Assembly: GCA_008690995.1 (NCBI GenBank)
Contig: VRMN01000005.1
Coordinates: 1-64,000, forward strand
Direction: 5' to 3'
DNA from: Porphyridium purpureum
Taxonomy: Eukaryota > Rhodophyta > Bangiophyceae > Porphyridiales > Porphyridiaceae
DNA: 64,000 nt
The notes under the pieces were generated by a model. That model made no database searches, was not told the DNA's origin, and saw only the letters and a program-made list of their open reading frames with translations. The translations under genes and the position numbers were made by a program. How positions within the stretch are numbered: position 1 is the stretch's first letter; each line of letters opens with the position of its first letter. Positions 39,450 to 50,127 of this stretch are shown one piece after another.

Positions 39450-40742
39450 ATGAGCACAGAAAACGTGCTCCGTAAAAACCCGCCGCAGTGGAAGGACCTG
39501 GCCGGAAAGTATCCGTATCTCAAGCAGTTCCTGGACAGTGAAAACCAGTCGCGCCTGGATTTCAGACGGCCCGGCGCGCATCGTGCCGTGGCAAGAGCCT
39601 TGTTGGCTGAATACTTTGCGTTGGAGGAGTGGGACATCCCGGCGCATTATCTGGCACCTGCTGTCTCGAGTCGTGTAGACTATTTGCTGTGCATTAAGCG
39701 GCTGATCAGTGCCGGCTTCGGTTCGGATCTGAGCGGACTCCAGTTGGGACCGGCCAGCAGTCGAAGCGCCCGACCAACCCGAAAAGTCTTGGACATCGGC
39801 ACAGGGGCGAGTTGTATTTACCCTCTTTTAGGGGTGCGACTATTTCCGGACATTGACTTTTTGGCAACAGACTGTGACGCCGTCGCGCTGGCGTGGGCGA
39901 AGAAAAATGTTGAAGCGCATCCGGACCTCGCAAATCGCATCACGCTGAAATTGGCCCCAATTGCCAACAGTGAGTGCATGCTAGAACATGTGCTGGAGGA
40001 AAATGACAAAGATTTTTTCGATTGCGTCATGACTAATCCACCCTTTTACGACGCAGACACGGCCGAACGACCTGGCGTGCATCCGCACCGTGCCGGCAAT
40101 CCAGAAGGGTCAGTGCAGCAGACGCACACGCCAGGAGGGGAATCCTCTTTCGTTCGGAATCTTGCGCTCGAGAGCTTCCGCTATTCGCGTCGATGCAAGT
40201 GGTTTACGGCACTAGTCGCAAAGAAAAAGGATGCGCAGTTGCTCCTGGAAATGCTAGAGAATGAACTGGGCGCCCCGCACCGACGAATCATCACTCTGTG
40301 TCCTCAAGACAGGACTCGTCGCTGGGTCCTCGTCTGGAGCTTTTGGACTCTTGAGGAACCACTCTGTCGCCTTCAGAACTCTAGCAGTCGGGCTGGCTGG
40401 GCTCTCGATTGCGGAAATTTGGGTCCAGGTATGCAGTTTCTAGACGCTGTGAACCGGTTTGCTCGAGCTGGCTGCGTGAAGGCAGCTGAAGACCGCTGGA
40501 TTGTTCGTATGGATCAGGCATTGGTGACCGAGTCTCGTGAATGTCTGGCAGTGGAGCTGCTTGTCATGACGCGTTTGGAAGCGCATCCGATATCCGTAAA
40601 GCTGCGATTGATCACAAGCTTTCTTCGGCACGCCGTATTTCAGATACAGCTCGTGAACGACCATTCCAGTGGCCCGAAGAACGGCATCCTGAATGAATAC
40701 GTTGAGTCGGTAGAGCGCCAATTACGAAGCTTTCTGTGTTAG
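39450..40742 (+). CDS. METTL16: METTL16-like RNA N6-adenosine methyltransferase
   Basis: 430 residues from the ATG at 39450; the open frame extends far upstream but overlaps the SGF11-like gene. Features: NPPQWKDLAGKYPYLKQF (METTL16: PPDFAYLASKYPDFKQH), SAM motif DIGTGASCIYPLLG (~115-128), FLATDCDAVALAWAKKNV and the catalytic NPPF at ~196-199. The later SSFVRNLALESFRYSRRCKWF and RTRRWVLVWSF also match. Human METTL16 methylates U6 snRNA and the MAT2A transcript. The vertebrate-type C-terminal RNA-binding regions are not evident, but ~100 extra C-terminal residues are present. Convergent with the next gene, 25 bp apart. Confidence 0.92.
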   Translation: MSTENVLRKNPPQWKDLAGKYPYLKQFLDSENQSRLDFRRPGAHRAVARALLAEYFALEEWDIPAHYLAPAVSSRVDYLLCIKRLISAGFGSDLSGLQLGPASSRSARPTRKVLDIGTGASCIYPLLGVRLFPDIDFLATDCDAVALAWAKKNVEAHPDLANRITLKLAPIANSECMLEHVLEENDKDFFDCVMTNPPFYDADTAERPGVHPHRAGNPEGSVQQTHTPGGESSFVRNLALESFRYSRRCKWFTALVAKKKDAQLLLEMLENELGAPHRRIITLCPQDRTRRWVLVWSFWTLEEPLCRLQNSSSRAGWALDCGNLGPGMQFLDAVNRFARAGCVKAAEDRWIVRMDQALVTESRECLAVELLVMTRLEAHPISVKLRLITSFLRHAVFQIQLVNDHSSGPKNGILNEYVESVERQLRSFLC

Positions 40743-40767
40743 GTCGATCGTACCAGGCTCACACTTT

Positions 40768-43506
40768 CTATTTTGTCCGGAGCGAACGATGGGCTTCCAT
40801 CAGGATCTCAACTGCGAGTGCCTGCGTGACAGAGTCCTGTGAGGTGACATGGCCGTGTGTGCTTTCGACAGCGCGGACGCAGTGCTGCGCTAGGAGATCC
40901 GACTCAGCGATCATTTGCTCAATGCGCCCCACGGTACCAAGACTTCGGTCGCTTGTGTCTTGTCCGACCACTTTGCTCGTAGCGCACGAAAGTGCCTTGT
41001 CTTCCAGAATACGAGACAATAGCGCTGCGTGGAGCCATGGCATTAGTGCAGTGCTGCATGCGTATCTCAGCTCAACAATGTCACCCTTTTTCTCGTGATG
41101 CCCCAATTCGATATAAAACCGGTCACCGAAGCAGGATTCTAGCGTCGACCTAGTAGCATCGATGTTGGTTTTGCTTTCTTTTACCAAGCGGTGCCAAAGT
41201 GAGCGCATCTCAGTTTCGATGCTGTGGGTGGCAGCAGATGATGAGCAAAGGGATACACATCCCTGTACGTACACCATCCCCAAGGATAAATCAGTACTGA
41301 TCACTTTTGACATACTCAAAAGGTCGACTCGGAAAGAATCCAGAGCGGCACTGAAAGTGAGCTCGCCTCTCGCCGAAGGCCAGTACTGGACGTCAGCCGG
41401 GCTCACAAACAGTATAGAGGGAAAACAGGTAACAGGCATGTACGGGTGAGCCACACAGAGAATAAAGTCAGCCCGTGCACTGAAAGCGGGAGAATCTTCC
41501 GATCCTTGAAACAACACTCGCTCCATAGACTCGATCGGAACATTAAGTGTGCAGGATTTCAAGCATGCGTCGTCGCAGAATGGCGCGTCACCCATGAACT
41601 CACAAAGCAGAACCCACCCAGGGCCGAAAGAAAGTTCTGTACCTGCCTCAAGCGACACTGTCACATGGATCCACGCCTCCTTGTCACCGCCGCTTGAGAA
41701 CGGAAGCACTTTGCGAACTTCACTCGGTCTACACCGTAAAGTCGTCCGGTCCAAACATGCAACAGGCTTCTGCCTGCGGTGGCTGCCGCCGCTACTCGCG
41801 GGCGGAAACCTTGTCTCCTGTACATGTGCTTGCAGTCGCACGGCACACTCGAGACTTTCGACGGCATCGTTGCACCGCATGCCGCGTTCCATGAGCAGAA
41901 TTCGCTCGTCCGCGATCCTATCCAGCTGCTTAAAAATGTCAACCATATTGTGCTGCGACAAATGCCCAGCGCTCATCCGTTCCGGGGATTCCCGCTCAAT
42001 CTCAATCAGCTCTACATGTCCGCTCTCATGAAGGACACAAACTGAGACAGCCGTTCGTTCTAGTTCCATGAACACTTGAGCGTTACAAATTAGGCCGTAC
42101 GAATTGTTATCGTGCGTCACGTCCAGCACACATTCGTGCACTAATCGCGAACCACCTTGTGGGTCGCGGAGGCACTGTACTGAAAATATCCTCCGGACAA
42201 AAGACAGCAGGAATCGATCGTTTCCCGTACTTCCAACAGCCCGAATGGGCTCTGAGTCAGAAAGAGGCAAAACAAGTCGGGCAGCGACCTGAATCGCAGT
42301 GTCCTCGTGCACGGCCGCGCCTCTAGCCCACTTCAGTCCGCCCACAAGCGCAACAGTGCCTGTCATCCCTACGCACAGTGCTTGACTGCCGTCCGCACTC
42401 GCGCACACTGTCGCGAGCGGCTCCGGAAGCACATGAATCAAACTCTCCATGTATCGGACGCTTCCGTCTGCGCCTCCTAGAATAACCCCGTGTGGCGAAT
42501 GAGCGCTCAAGACAGGTTCAATACAGGTAACGTCCGTTCGTGCCGCATCACAAGGGAGCCCCCCTGAGCTAGCATCGTTTGACACCTCTGGGCTCTCGAT
42601 ACCGCGCAAAACCTCAACACTTGTTTCTGTTGTGTGCAGCCACCACATATGCTTGGTCTCATCGTATGTAAGACACCCAAGCTGTTCACCATCTCCATTT
42701 AAGACTCGCACATGGGAGACGCGCAATTCGTTCGATATTCCGGCTTCCATCGGGTAAGTTGGTTGACCGAGACGATCAAAGTCATCGGCAGACACCAAAA
42801 TGTGAACGGTGCGCTCCGCAGAGTCTGCGGCATCAACATCTGCGTCCAGTGGCTGCATGCAAATCCACGCTTGATCACCACCGAGGCGTTCCGGACTCGA
42901 GACCATGACGGCAAAAGCCAGCACCAGCATTGAATCACACCATCGCAGCACGGGCCGCACCTTTTCACACACGCGAACGCGATCATCTCCACACCACACG
43001 ACCGCCCGCATGATGCACCGGCCGTGGCGGTCGACCGCATGCACGTGCCATGCGCCCCAACGCGCCACGTACGCCGCATACGCTACCGCACGTGCGTGTG
43101 CAGCGGAGCCTCGCTGCCCAGTTGCCACAAATAAGGCGTTCGTCGGAACCCATCCTGCACCTCCATGCTCACCACTCTCACTGCCACATCCATCATATGC
43201 AATCCTTCCCAACAACATCGTCCTCCTTCCTGCTTCAAACCCTTTTCGCTCTTTCCTCACACCACCTCTTATCGAGGTGCTCGTTTTCATACCAAGCGGC
43301 AATTCTTTGATAAGATCCTGACAACTCGACTGGGAGAGCGAACGCGCTGCGACACAAGTATGTGCGTGTGTTCCCATCGGCTCATATTGATGGCGTGTAT
43401 CAGACTTTCGAGCGGAGCGGCACACCGCTCGCGCCCGACAAGCCGTCTCGACTCGAGCGGCGCGGCTGAGTGTCGGCAACGTCAAGCTGACTTTGTGTGA
43501 GTACAT
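40768..43506 (-). CDS. unrecognised 912-residue protein
   Basis: Single long frame; in-frame ATGs at 43506, 43290 and 43218 make the start uncertain. The first ~70 residues are basic and low complexity, so a shorter form is likely. The N-terminal two thirds alternate short hydrophobic strands with Gly and Asp turns (VHILVSADDFDRLG, VCASADGSQALCVGMTG), which would suit a beta-propeller. The last third is more helical. No diagnostic motif was found and no function is proposed. Its stop lies 25 bp from that of METTL16. Confidence 0.8.
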   Translation of the reverse strand: MYSHKVSLTLPTLSRAARVETACRARAVCRSARKSDTRHQYEPMGTHAHTCVAARSLSQSSCQDLIKELPLGMKTSTSIRGGVRKERKGFEAGRRTMLLGRIAYDGCGSESGEHGGAGWVPTNALFVATGQRGSAAHARAVAYAAYVARWGAWHVHAVDRHGRCIMRAVVWCGDDRVRVCEKVRPVLRWCDSMLVLAFAVMVSSPERLGGDQAWICMQPLDADVDAADSAERTVHILVSADDFDRLGQPTYPMEAGISNELRVSHVRVLNGDGEQLGCLTYDETKHMWWLHTTETSVEVLRGIESPEVSNDASSGGLPCDAARTDVTCIEPVLSAHSPHGVILGGADGSVRYMESLIHVLPEPLATVCASADGSQALCVGMTGTVALVGGLKWARGAAVHEDTAIQVAARLVLPLSDSEPIRAVGSTGNDRFLLSFVRRIFSVQCLRDPQGGSRLVHECVLDVTHDNNSYGLICNAQVFMELERTAVSVCVLHESGHVELIEIERESPERMSAGHLSQHNMVDIFKQLDRIADERILLMERGMRCNDAVESLECAVRLQAHVQETRFPPASSGGSHRRQKPVACLDRTTLRCRPSEVRKVLPFSSGGDKEAWIHVTVSLEAGTELSFGPGWVLLCEFMGDAPFCDDACLKSCTLNVPIESMERVLFQGSEDSPAFSARADFILCVAHPYMPVTCFPSILFVSPADVQYWPSARGELTFSAALDSFRVDLLSMSKVISTDLSLGMVYVQGCVSLCSSSAATHSIETEMRSLWHRLVKESKTNIDATRSTLESCFGDRFYIELGHHEKKGDIVELRYACSTALMPWLHAALLSRILEDKALSCATSKVVGQDTSDRSLGTVGRIEQMIAESDLLAQHCVRAVESTHGHVTSQDSVTQALAVEILMEAHRSLRTK

Positions 43507-43533
43507 GTTCGGTTCACACCGTTTTCACAATTG

Positions 43534-43761
43534 ATGAGCCGTCTATCGGCACGTCTCGTGGGAGTACCTCTGTATCGCAGCATCAGCCGAGTTCGACAAG
43601 GGAGCCGCGGGCATTTTTACCTGCGCAGAATCAGGATCGGTGCACGTGGCAGCTTACTGGGTGGTTCCGTCAGCCTGCGCGCAGAGATAGCTCGCGGTTC
43701 CGGTCGCGTTCAACAAGCGGGTCTTGCGGCGTCATGGCGCAAGTGTGTCGATGTCGTGTAG
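43534..43761 (+). CDS. possible small basic protein, 75 aa
   Basis: MSRLSARLVGVPLYRSISRV..., Arg-rich and free of acidic residues at its start, like a mitochondrial targeting region. It begins 28 bp from the divergent 912-residue gene. No family recognised; it may be chance. Confidence 0.25.
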   Translation: MSRLSARLVGVPLYRSISRVRQGSRGHFYLRRIRIGARGSLLGGSVSLRAEIARGSGRVQQAGLAASWRKCVDVV

Positions 43762-44286
43762 GCGCACACTGAGACAGAAAGCGCTTTTTCAAATGCCGCC
43801 GTTCGAATGTATGTGAATATGGATTGTGCCATAGAAATGTTCAAGCGCGTACGAGAACTGCTACACACAAGCCGGACACGGTTGCTCAGCCAATATCCGG
43901 TCATGCCAAAGTACAGTGATTTCAGTAGTGTTCAGTGGACCAAGGGACATGCCTGACGAGATGCGACTCGGCAAACCGCCTCTGCAACGGTGTGGAGCAC
44001 GCGCACGTACTGATGCACGCTGACCACGCGTCTGGTCAAGTCGCACAAAGAAAACAGTGTGACGTAATCTTTTTATAATACTGACTGAGCTCATAAGGGC
44101 CAATTTGAAGAATTCGCGCGGACACATGTCGGCAGCCAAACGGAATGGACGTTGAACGATGTGCTCGGTTTCACTTGAATCATCGTCAGCGTCGCTCTTG
44201 CCGCCGACCTAGTCGAGGAGTGAAATGCCGAAAGCGCCGTGTCCGACCGCAGCGTTTTGGAATTGTCATGCTTCTTTCTGGATGGT
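43762..44286. other. non-coding stretch
   Basis: No convincing gene. A GTACAGT core lies near 43911. Confidence 0.5.
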
Positions 44287-45042
44287 TTAAGCTAGCGAAG
44301 CTTGTGGCACTTCTTCCTCCTTTTTACCCTCCTTCGCTTTGGCCTTGGTGGCCTCCCAACGGGCCTTCTTTTTGGCGGCGACGTCTTCAGCCCATGCTAT
44401 GCGGAGGTTCTCGTCGTCCATCATTTCTTTGCTGCAGTTGCCGCACTGGTATGTGCTGTATTCGGCCGGGAGCTCCACGGACGGCTCAAAGTTGACCGTG
44501 CCGCACTCGCACAAGCGCTTAATCCAAAAGCCCGGGTTGTACAGCGGGAACAGCATGCCCTGCTTTGGCTTTTTTGACGATTTCAGGCGCATGAGCTTGA
44601 TGTGCACAGGGTCGGCCTGCGCAGCGCACACAGCCTTGCCGTCCTCGATATGAACCACTGTGCCGTCGCGCTCGTGCGCGCAGATAAGGCACGGCGGTCG
44701 GGTGCCTTTCTGGCGGCGCTCGCGCGTCGGGCGTTCGGCATCTGCCGGCGGGTGCATGGCAAACTCGCTCTCAGCGCCCAACCGCATGCGCTTGATGGGC
44801 TGTCCATCCTCACCAATGACATCTGCGCCATCCGCCTGCGCGTCGGCCGTGGTGGCTGCTGACACGAGGAACGCACTGCCCGACTTTTGCTCGAGCTCGA
44901 GCGCCTTTGTCTGCCAGTCCTCCTTCTCCTTCATGAGCTCCTCCTTCTCCCTACGCAGACTCATCAGCTCGGACTCCTTGCTCTCCAGTGCGTCTGCGAG
45001 CACCTTGATTTCCGGGTCGCCTTCCGCTGGCTTCTCACTCAT
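44287..45042 (-). CDS. unrecognised coiled-coil and cysteine-rich (zinc-binding) protein
   Basis: 251 residues from the ATG at 45042. A charged coiled coil (~5-55: ALESKESELMSLRREKEELM) is followed by a linker with KRMRL and a Cys-rich domain (~120-215). Possible zinc ligands are CLIC, a lone Cys in KAVCAAQ, CECG and CGNC, with WIKRLCECGTVNFEP in between. The C-terminal tail is a highly charged Lys/Glu/Ala helix. The paired CX2C motifs suggest a zinc ribbon. No family was recognised. Confidence 0.7.
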   Translation of the reverse strand: MSEKPAEGDPEIKVLADALESKESELMSLRREKEELMKEKEDWQTKALELEQKSGSAFLVSAATTADAQADGADVIGEDGQPIKRMRLGAESEFAMHPPADAERPTRERRQKGTRPPCLICAHERDGTVVHIEDGKAVCAAQADPVHIKLMRLKSSKKPKQGMLFPLYNPGFWIKRLCECGTVNFEPSVELPAEYSTYQCGNCSKEMMDDENLRIAWAEDVAAKKKARWEATKAKAKEGKKEEEVPQASLA

Positions 45043-47511
45043 GGCGTCCGCTTCGGCTGCGTGCGCTCTGGCCTCTGTTCTATCCACCCTTTCCGTCCAC
45101 CACCTCGGACGCAATGCACCCACGTGTCCAACCGCCTCGCAGCGGGCGTTGCGCGCTGCGCACTCTGCGTGCCGCTTTCACTGCCGTTACCACCACCACG
45201 TCCACGTCCACGTGCACCACCACCACCTCCAGATTTAATTTTCGGTCCCGCGCGGTACAGGACGTCTCTTCCCCCCGTGTTCACTTGCGCCCGTCCTGTT
45301 TCCCGTCGGTACTCTTCGTGCCACACAACTGTTCTCTTCTCTTTCCTGTCCCTCACCGAACCGTCCCCCCCCCCTCTCTTCTTCTTCTCTTGCATAAGCA
45401 CCGAACGTCTCCTCAACACCCCCTGTCTCTTACACGCAGAACCTCGCCCTGTACTTATCATACCACCGCTCCCCTTTTTCTACTACTGACCCAAACACCA
45501 CACTTGCGCGCGCGCGGTCATATAAAAATGCGCATGTTTTATGATTCGCAAAAGCGGTCCAGCGCCGCCGCCACCATTCCGACAGCGCACGCACGTATAG
45601 ACAAAAGGCCTCTATAAAAATGAACTGGTTTTACTTGGTAAAAAGAACCCACCGACACTTGTCAAAATGGCGCGCGGCAACGAGATGGAAAAAGCGCGCG
45701 CTGTACGCAAACGTCCGCACACTGTACATACCCGCATTTGTGAGCGAAATAGTTTCTCCACAAAAAAGCCTCGGCTTTGATATGATTGTTATTGTGATAA
45801 AAGAGCGTGGTTTGTATAGACGTTTTGATGGATATGGTACAGTAGAAGTTCAGTGTATGATCCCGTTTGCGGCAGCGTGCAGTGTGCAGGACTAGGCTTG
45901 CGATGTAGGTGCAATGGCGTGAGCGTCTGGGACGTGGCTCATCAGATTGTACAGCCAATCGGTGCCGCCGCATGAGTCCTGCGACACACGCCTCACTGCC
46001 CGATTGCCCGCATTCGATGGGCTGCTTTTATCGGGCATCGATGCCGAGAGCTCGCCGGGTGCGCGCCACGCAGGCGTCCACTCCGGCAATGATTGGAGCA
46101 CCCGTTGCAATTCAGTGTTCAATTGATTGCCACCGCGCGCCCGTGGTAGGATGAGCGGAATCGTCTGTATATCCTGCGCGTGCTTGGTAGAGCCTTGTGT
46201 GTGCGAACTTCGGAAGGAAGTACAATCTCGAATGCGCGTCTAGCTATCTGTCGCGTATTGGGCCTGCTTTTTTGTCATCCATGGGTCTCGAGGACAAGGG
46301 CACATTGAATCGTGCGAGTTGTGCCCTATCGTGCTAGGGACATCTTCATGGCGCTGCGTGTTATGTGTGCCACTTGCTGATGATATCGCCGTTCACGCTT
46401 CTCAGCAGGCCAGTCCAAGGCTTCTTGGCAGGTGGTGCCGCGTACAGACGTAGACAGCGCGCGTGCAGGTCGATTTGCGCCGAAACTCGGCTTGCGGAGT
46501 CGTTGCGGACCTAAGCGTGAATTTTCGAGTGGTAACTGCTCCAAACATCTTGGTCGGGGCCATGCACCTCACACATCACGTGCCACGCTTTGATCTATAT
46601 ACTGCACATGCGTCTTGGAGACCATCACGTGCACGCGTATTCCAGGCGTTTAAAAAGGCAGACCCAAGTCACAATCATACATATGAATGCTGGGCGCGCA
46701 CGCCATGAGGCAGAACTACCAACGGGTAGTCGCCCGGATGGGCTTGAGGATTCGCTTCAGCAATGCCAGGACATGAAGCAGTCCGTTGCAGAATGGTGAG
46801 GAAAGCGTGCGGGAAAGCAATTTATGAAGCGTTTCCATACCTTTGGAGTCGAGCTCCACCTGGACGAAACAGGCAGGGACGGCGAGCTTCATTCTGTGGT
46901 TGTCGATCCCACGGACGCTGAATGGGGTAGCGAGACAGAGGACATGGACACGATGGTTGGGGACTAAGTGTTCCGTCAACTGAGGGTCGCAACGCTGCAA
47001 ACTTCTCTCAAGTCACAGGGAACAAGGTATGAGTCAACCGGAGCGAGATATTCCTTTGCGAGTTGGAGTCTCTGCCAGACCGGAGCGTTATGACGGCTTT
47101 GGAATCTCGGTGCTGAAACGACAAGTTTCCGGGGCCCGATTGCATCGCTGGCTCCATGCCCATCTTTAGCGCGACGCAAATCGTAAATGCGCGACGCAGA
47201 AGCAGACCGATGAGTTGGGATGTAAATAATGTAGCATGGCCTTCTTTCTCCCCTTCTTCCATTTTCTCCTAGACATGCACAGAAATTCAGGCGTTCATGC
47301 CGAATCGGGTGATATCGAAGAACGCTTACTCGCGATCGCAGGCCACGTGCGAGCTCTGCCACGACCAGGAGTCTGGACGGCAAGAGTCCAGGCCGTGTGC
47401 CTCTTGCGCGGTTTTCTGCAAATCGCAAAATTTACTTCTACGCGCAGTGTATTTTGAACGCCGCAACTTGCTGCAGACACGAAACGCTGACGCGCTTGGC
47501 GCGGTCTAGTG
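45043..47511. other. 2.5 kb region without a clear gene
   Basis: Left part (45120-45500) is pyrimidine-rich leader sequence of the minus-strand gene. 45892-47428 holds several short, protein-like minus-strand frames listed separately. A GTACAGT core lies at ~45837. No RNA gene recognised. Confidence 0.5.
45892..47428 (-). other. cluster of protein-like minus-strand frames: possible spliced gene or decayed gene
   Basis: Several open frames on the minus strand have natural composition but do not share one frame: about 46976-47428, 46716-47000, 46326-46548 and 45892-46231. The last is open for ~113 codons without an early ATG (ending NLMSHVPDAHAIAPTSQA) and is preceded by an acceptor-like tract (TTGTACTTCCTTCCGAAG). 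An AAAG|GTATGG donor-like site lies near 46839. This could be a multi-exon gene or a pseudogene of the host. No family was recognised. Confidence 0.3.
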
Positions 47512-49962
47512 ATGGAGGAGCGACCGATGTTGTCACCGCAGGCACATCCGCATCCACATTTGCAATCAGAAGCGCCACCGCAGCATAGTACAGAACAATC
47601 TACTGGCGAAGAGGATGAATCTCAAGCCGGTCAGGCGCGTGCTTGGCAGGAGTTACGGCGCGCGATTGGAGCCGCGCTCGACGAGGTCAAGAGCGCGCGA
47701 GACGTGAAGGATGTGTGCATACAGCTGCTGCGCTTGAATCTCGTGCGCGGTCGAGGCGTATTCGTGCGGTGTGTCATTGACGCGGCGAATGCAGCATCCA
47801 TCCGACAGCAGCGGTGGCAGGAGCAGAATCAGAACAAGCCAAACGAGCGTCCCGAGCGGAAACGTAGTCATCGACAGATAGGCTTTCCCCCGCGGATAGC
47901 TATGTTTGCGGCCGTCGTGTGTGTGGTGAATGCAAAAATTCCTCCCATTGGAGAGCTGCTCGTGTGCCGCCTTGTCAGAGAGCTGCGTGCCGCGTTGACA
48001 AGGCGGCACAAACAAAGTGCGACGGCTGCCTGCCGCTTTCTCGCGCATTTAACGAATCAGCACGTGTGTAGTGAGTTGCTGGCGCTAGAGACTCTAAGCT
48101 TACTGCTGGAGGACTATTCGAACATGTCTGTCGAGGTTGCTGTACAGTTCATGCTCGAATGCGGCATGCACTTGATGGAGAATGCCAAGAGTAGCGCGTT
48201 GCTGGTCTTTGACCGGTTCCGCTTTCTTCTGCAGGAACACAAACTGGGCAGATTTGCAGAAGGCCAAGTGGAGGTACTAATGAACGCCTTCAGAAAGGAC
48301 TTTTCTGCGTATCCGAGCATCGCGCAAGAGTTAGATGTTCTCTCGGACGATGAAAAGATCACGCACGAAATCGGGCTCGAAAATAACGAGCTTGACATGG
48401 ATGCAGAGGCAGCAAACCCCAAACTTGACGCTTTCCGCTTCGATGAGCAGTACTCGCAGCATGAAAATACGTACAAAGAGGCGGCGCGCAGCATTCTTGG
48501 TGCGGCATTCGACGACGTTCCCAAGGCTGCCGCCCAAGTCCCTTCCGAGCTCGATCAAAACGAAGCCGAGCAGAGTACGAAACATGTAGCAGAGTCAAAT
48601 CTTGCACCGACTCGTGACATGACTGACGCAGAAGTGATGACGTTTCGCAAAAGTGTCTATTTGACTATTATGTCCGCACTCTCAGCCGAGGAAGCAGCAC
48701 ACAAGCTCTTCAATCTGATCGGAAGGAACCCGGGACAGGAGCCGCAGCTTTGCAGTATGATCGTAGAAAGCTGCACACAAGAGCGTGCGTACATTGATAT
48801 CTATGCAACTCTCGCGATTCGCTTCTGTCACTTACAACCTTCCACGTACACAATGTTGTACGAGGATCTCTTTGCACTCAAGTACGCCATGGTGCACCAG
48901 CTGGAAACAGGCAAAATTAGGAATCTGTCCAAATTTTTTGCCGCTTTGTTGGAGCAGCGTGCTCTTCCATGGAGTATTCTCGAGCTGATCACCCTCACTC
49001 AGGAGGACACAACGAGCTCGAGCCGCATCTTTCTCAAGTTCTTGTTTCAGCAGCTGGCCGAATCTCTCGGCGTGCAAAATCTTCGAGCCATTCTGCTCGA
49101 TGAGGCGCTAACCGAACCCATGGCGGGCTTGCTTCCAATGCAATCTGACGACATTCATCGCCTTCGCTTTTCAATCAACTTTTTCACAAGCATTGGGCTC
49201 GGGGCCTTGACAGATGAGATGCGTGCGCGTTTCAAGTATTTGCAAGAGCTCTCGCTCAAACAGAGGCAAACGGCCCGTAATGCCACTGCCGATAGTGAGG
49301 ACGAGTCCGAGGAGGACGATGTTGATGTAGAAAACCACTCAGGCTTGAGAAGTCACGATCTGAAAGAAAGCAAGGTCGCTGGTCAAAGCTCTCGCCCTAA
49401 AGGAGATCTGGAGCGCAGTCATCACAGAAGGAATGGCAAGCACGGACGCTCAGAGGGTCTTCAACCACAGGATCGGTCTATGGAGCCGCAAAGAATCCAC
49501 GAAAGGCACGCAAGCAAGCACAAACACAGGCCGTCCAGGAGAAGAAAACGCAGCGAGAGTGAATCAGAGAGTTCATCTTCTAGCTCCACGTGCAGCGATT
49601 CTTCGGAAAGCTCGTCTTCATGTTCAACTTGTAGCTCCTCGAGCAGTTCATCGTATGATCAGAAGGATTATCGCTTATCCAAGCGCCACAAACGCGCGCG
49701 AGCTCGGAATCACGATGACACGTCTACCTCGAGTTCTGAATTTGATTCTCTTCCGTCCGGCACGTTCTCGAAAAGGCAGAAGAAGAGCAAGGCCAGAAAG
49801 CTTTCATTGCGAAAGACTGAGCCTAGAGTGAAGTCGAAATCGAAACCAAAGCCCAGGCGGTCACCGGGGTCGGGACGAACCAAAAAGCGTTCCGGTTCAG
49901 ATGATCGCGCACGTCAAGAGCGCAAAAATCGTTCGAGGAAACGCGAAAGACGACGCGCTTGA
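47512..49962 (+). CDS. CWC22: pre-mRNA-splicing factor CWC22
   Basis: 816 residues. MIF4G domain (~45-270: WQELRRAIGAALDEV, LLRLNLVRGRGVFVRCVI, FAAVVCVVNAKIPPIGELL), then an acidic linker, an MA3 domain (~375-490: FRKSVYLTIMSALSAEEAAHKL, IYATLAIRFCHLQPSTYTML) and a long Ser/Arg/Lys-rich tail (~590-816). CWC22 joins the spliceosome before the first step and, in animals, delivers eIF4A3 for exon-junction complexes. Its presence fits a genome that keeps a working spliceosome despite few introns. Two gene models in this window (2840-3172 and 58519-60007) would need it. Confidence 0.93.
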   Translation: MEERPMLSPQAHPHPHLQSEAPPQHSTEQSTGEEDESQAGQARAWQELRRAIGAALDEVKSARDVKDVCIQLLRLNLVRGRGVFVRCVIDAANAASIRQQRWQEQNQNKPNERPERKRSHRQIGFPPRIAMFAAVVCVVNAKIPPIGELLVCRLVRELRAALTRRHKQSATAACRFLAHLTNQHVCSELLALETLSLLLEDYSNMSVEVAVQFMLECGMHLMENAKSSALLVFDRFRFLLQEHKLGRFAEGQVEVLMNAFRKDFSAYPSIAQELDVLSDDEKITHEIGLENNELDMDAEAANPKLDAFRFDEQYSQHENTYKEAARSILGAAFDDVPKAAAQVPSELDQNEAEQSTKHVAESNLAPTRDMTDAEVMTFRKSVYLTIMSALSAEEAAHKLFNLIGRNPGQEPQLCSMIVESCTQERAYIDIYATLAIRFCHLQPSTYTMLYEDLFALKYAMVHQLETGKIRNLSKFFAALLEQRALPWSILELITLTQEDTTSSSRIFLKFLFQQLAESLGVQNLRAILLDEALTEPMAGLLPMQSDDIHRLRFSINFFTSIGLGALTDEMRARFKYLQELSLKQRQTARNATADSEDESEEDDVDVENHSGLRSHDLKESKVAGQSSRPKGDLERSHHRRNGKHGRSEGLQPQDRSMEPQRIHERHASKHKHRPSRRRKRSESESESSSSSSTCSDSSESSSSCSTCSSSSSSSYDQKDYRLSKRHKRARARNHDDTSTSSSEFDSLPSGTFSKRQKKSKARKLSLRKTEPRVKSKSKPKPRRSPGSGRTKKRSGSDDRARQERKNRSRKRERRRA

Positions 49963-50127
49963 CTCAACCAGAGCCATTCCGGGTCTTTGCTTCTGCTGCT
50001 CGGAACAACGCCTTATGAACAAAGTAAAAGGTTTGACGGTGCGGGACCGTGAGTGCGCGTAATTGCCGACATCGTGAAACCAGCTTCGGCGCGGGGACAA
50101 GAAGTATGAACACCAGCGCGTGTGCGC

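Noticed and set aside
45114-45617. Plus-strand frames rich in Thr, Ser and Pro
   Set aside because: Arise from pyrimidine-rich leader sequence of the minus-strand gene at 45042.
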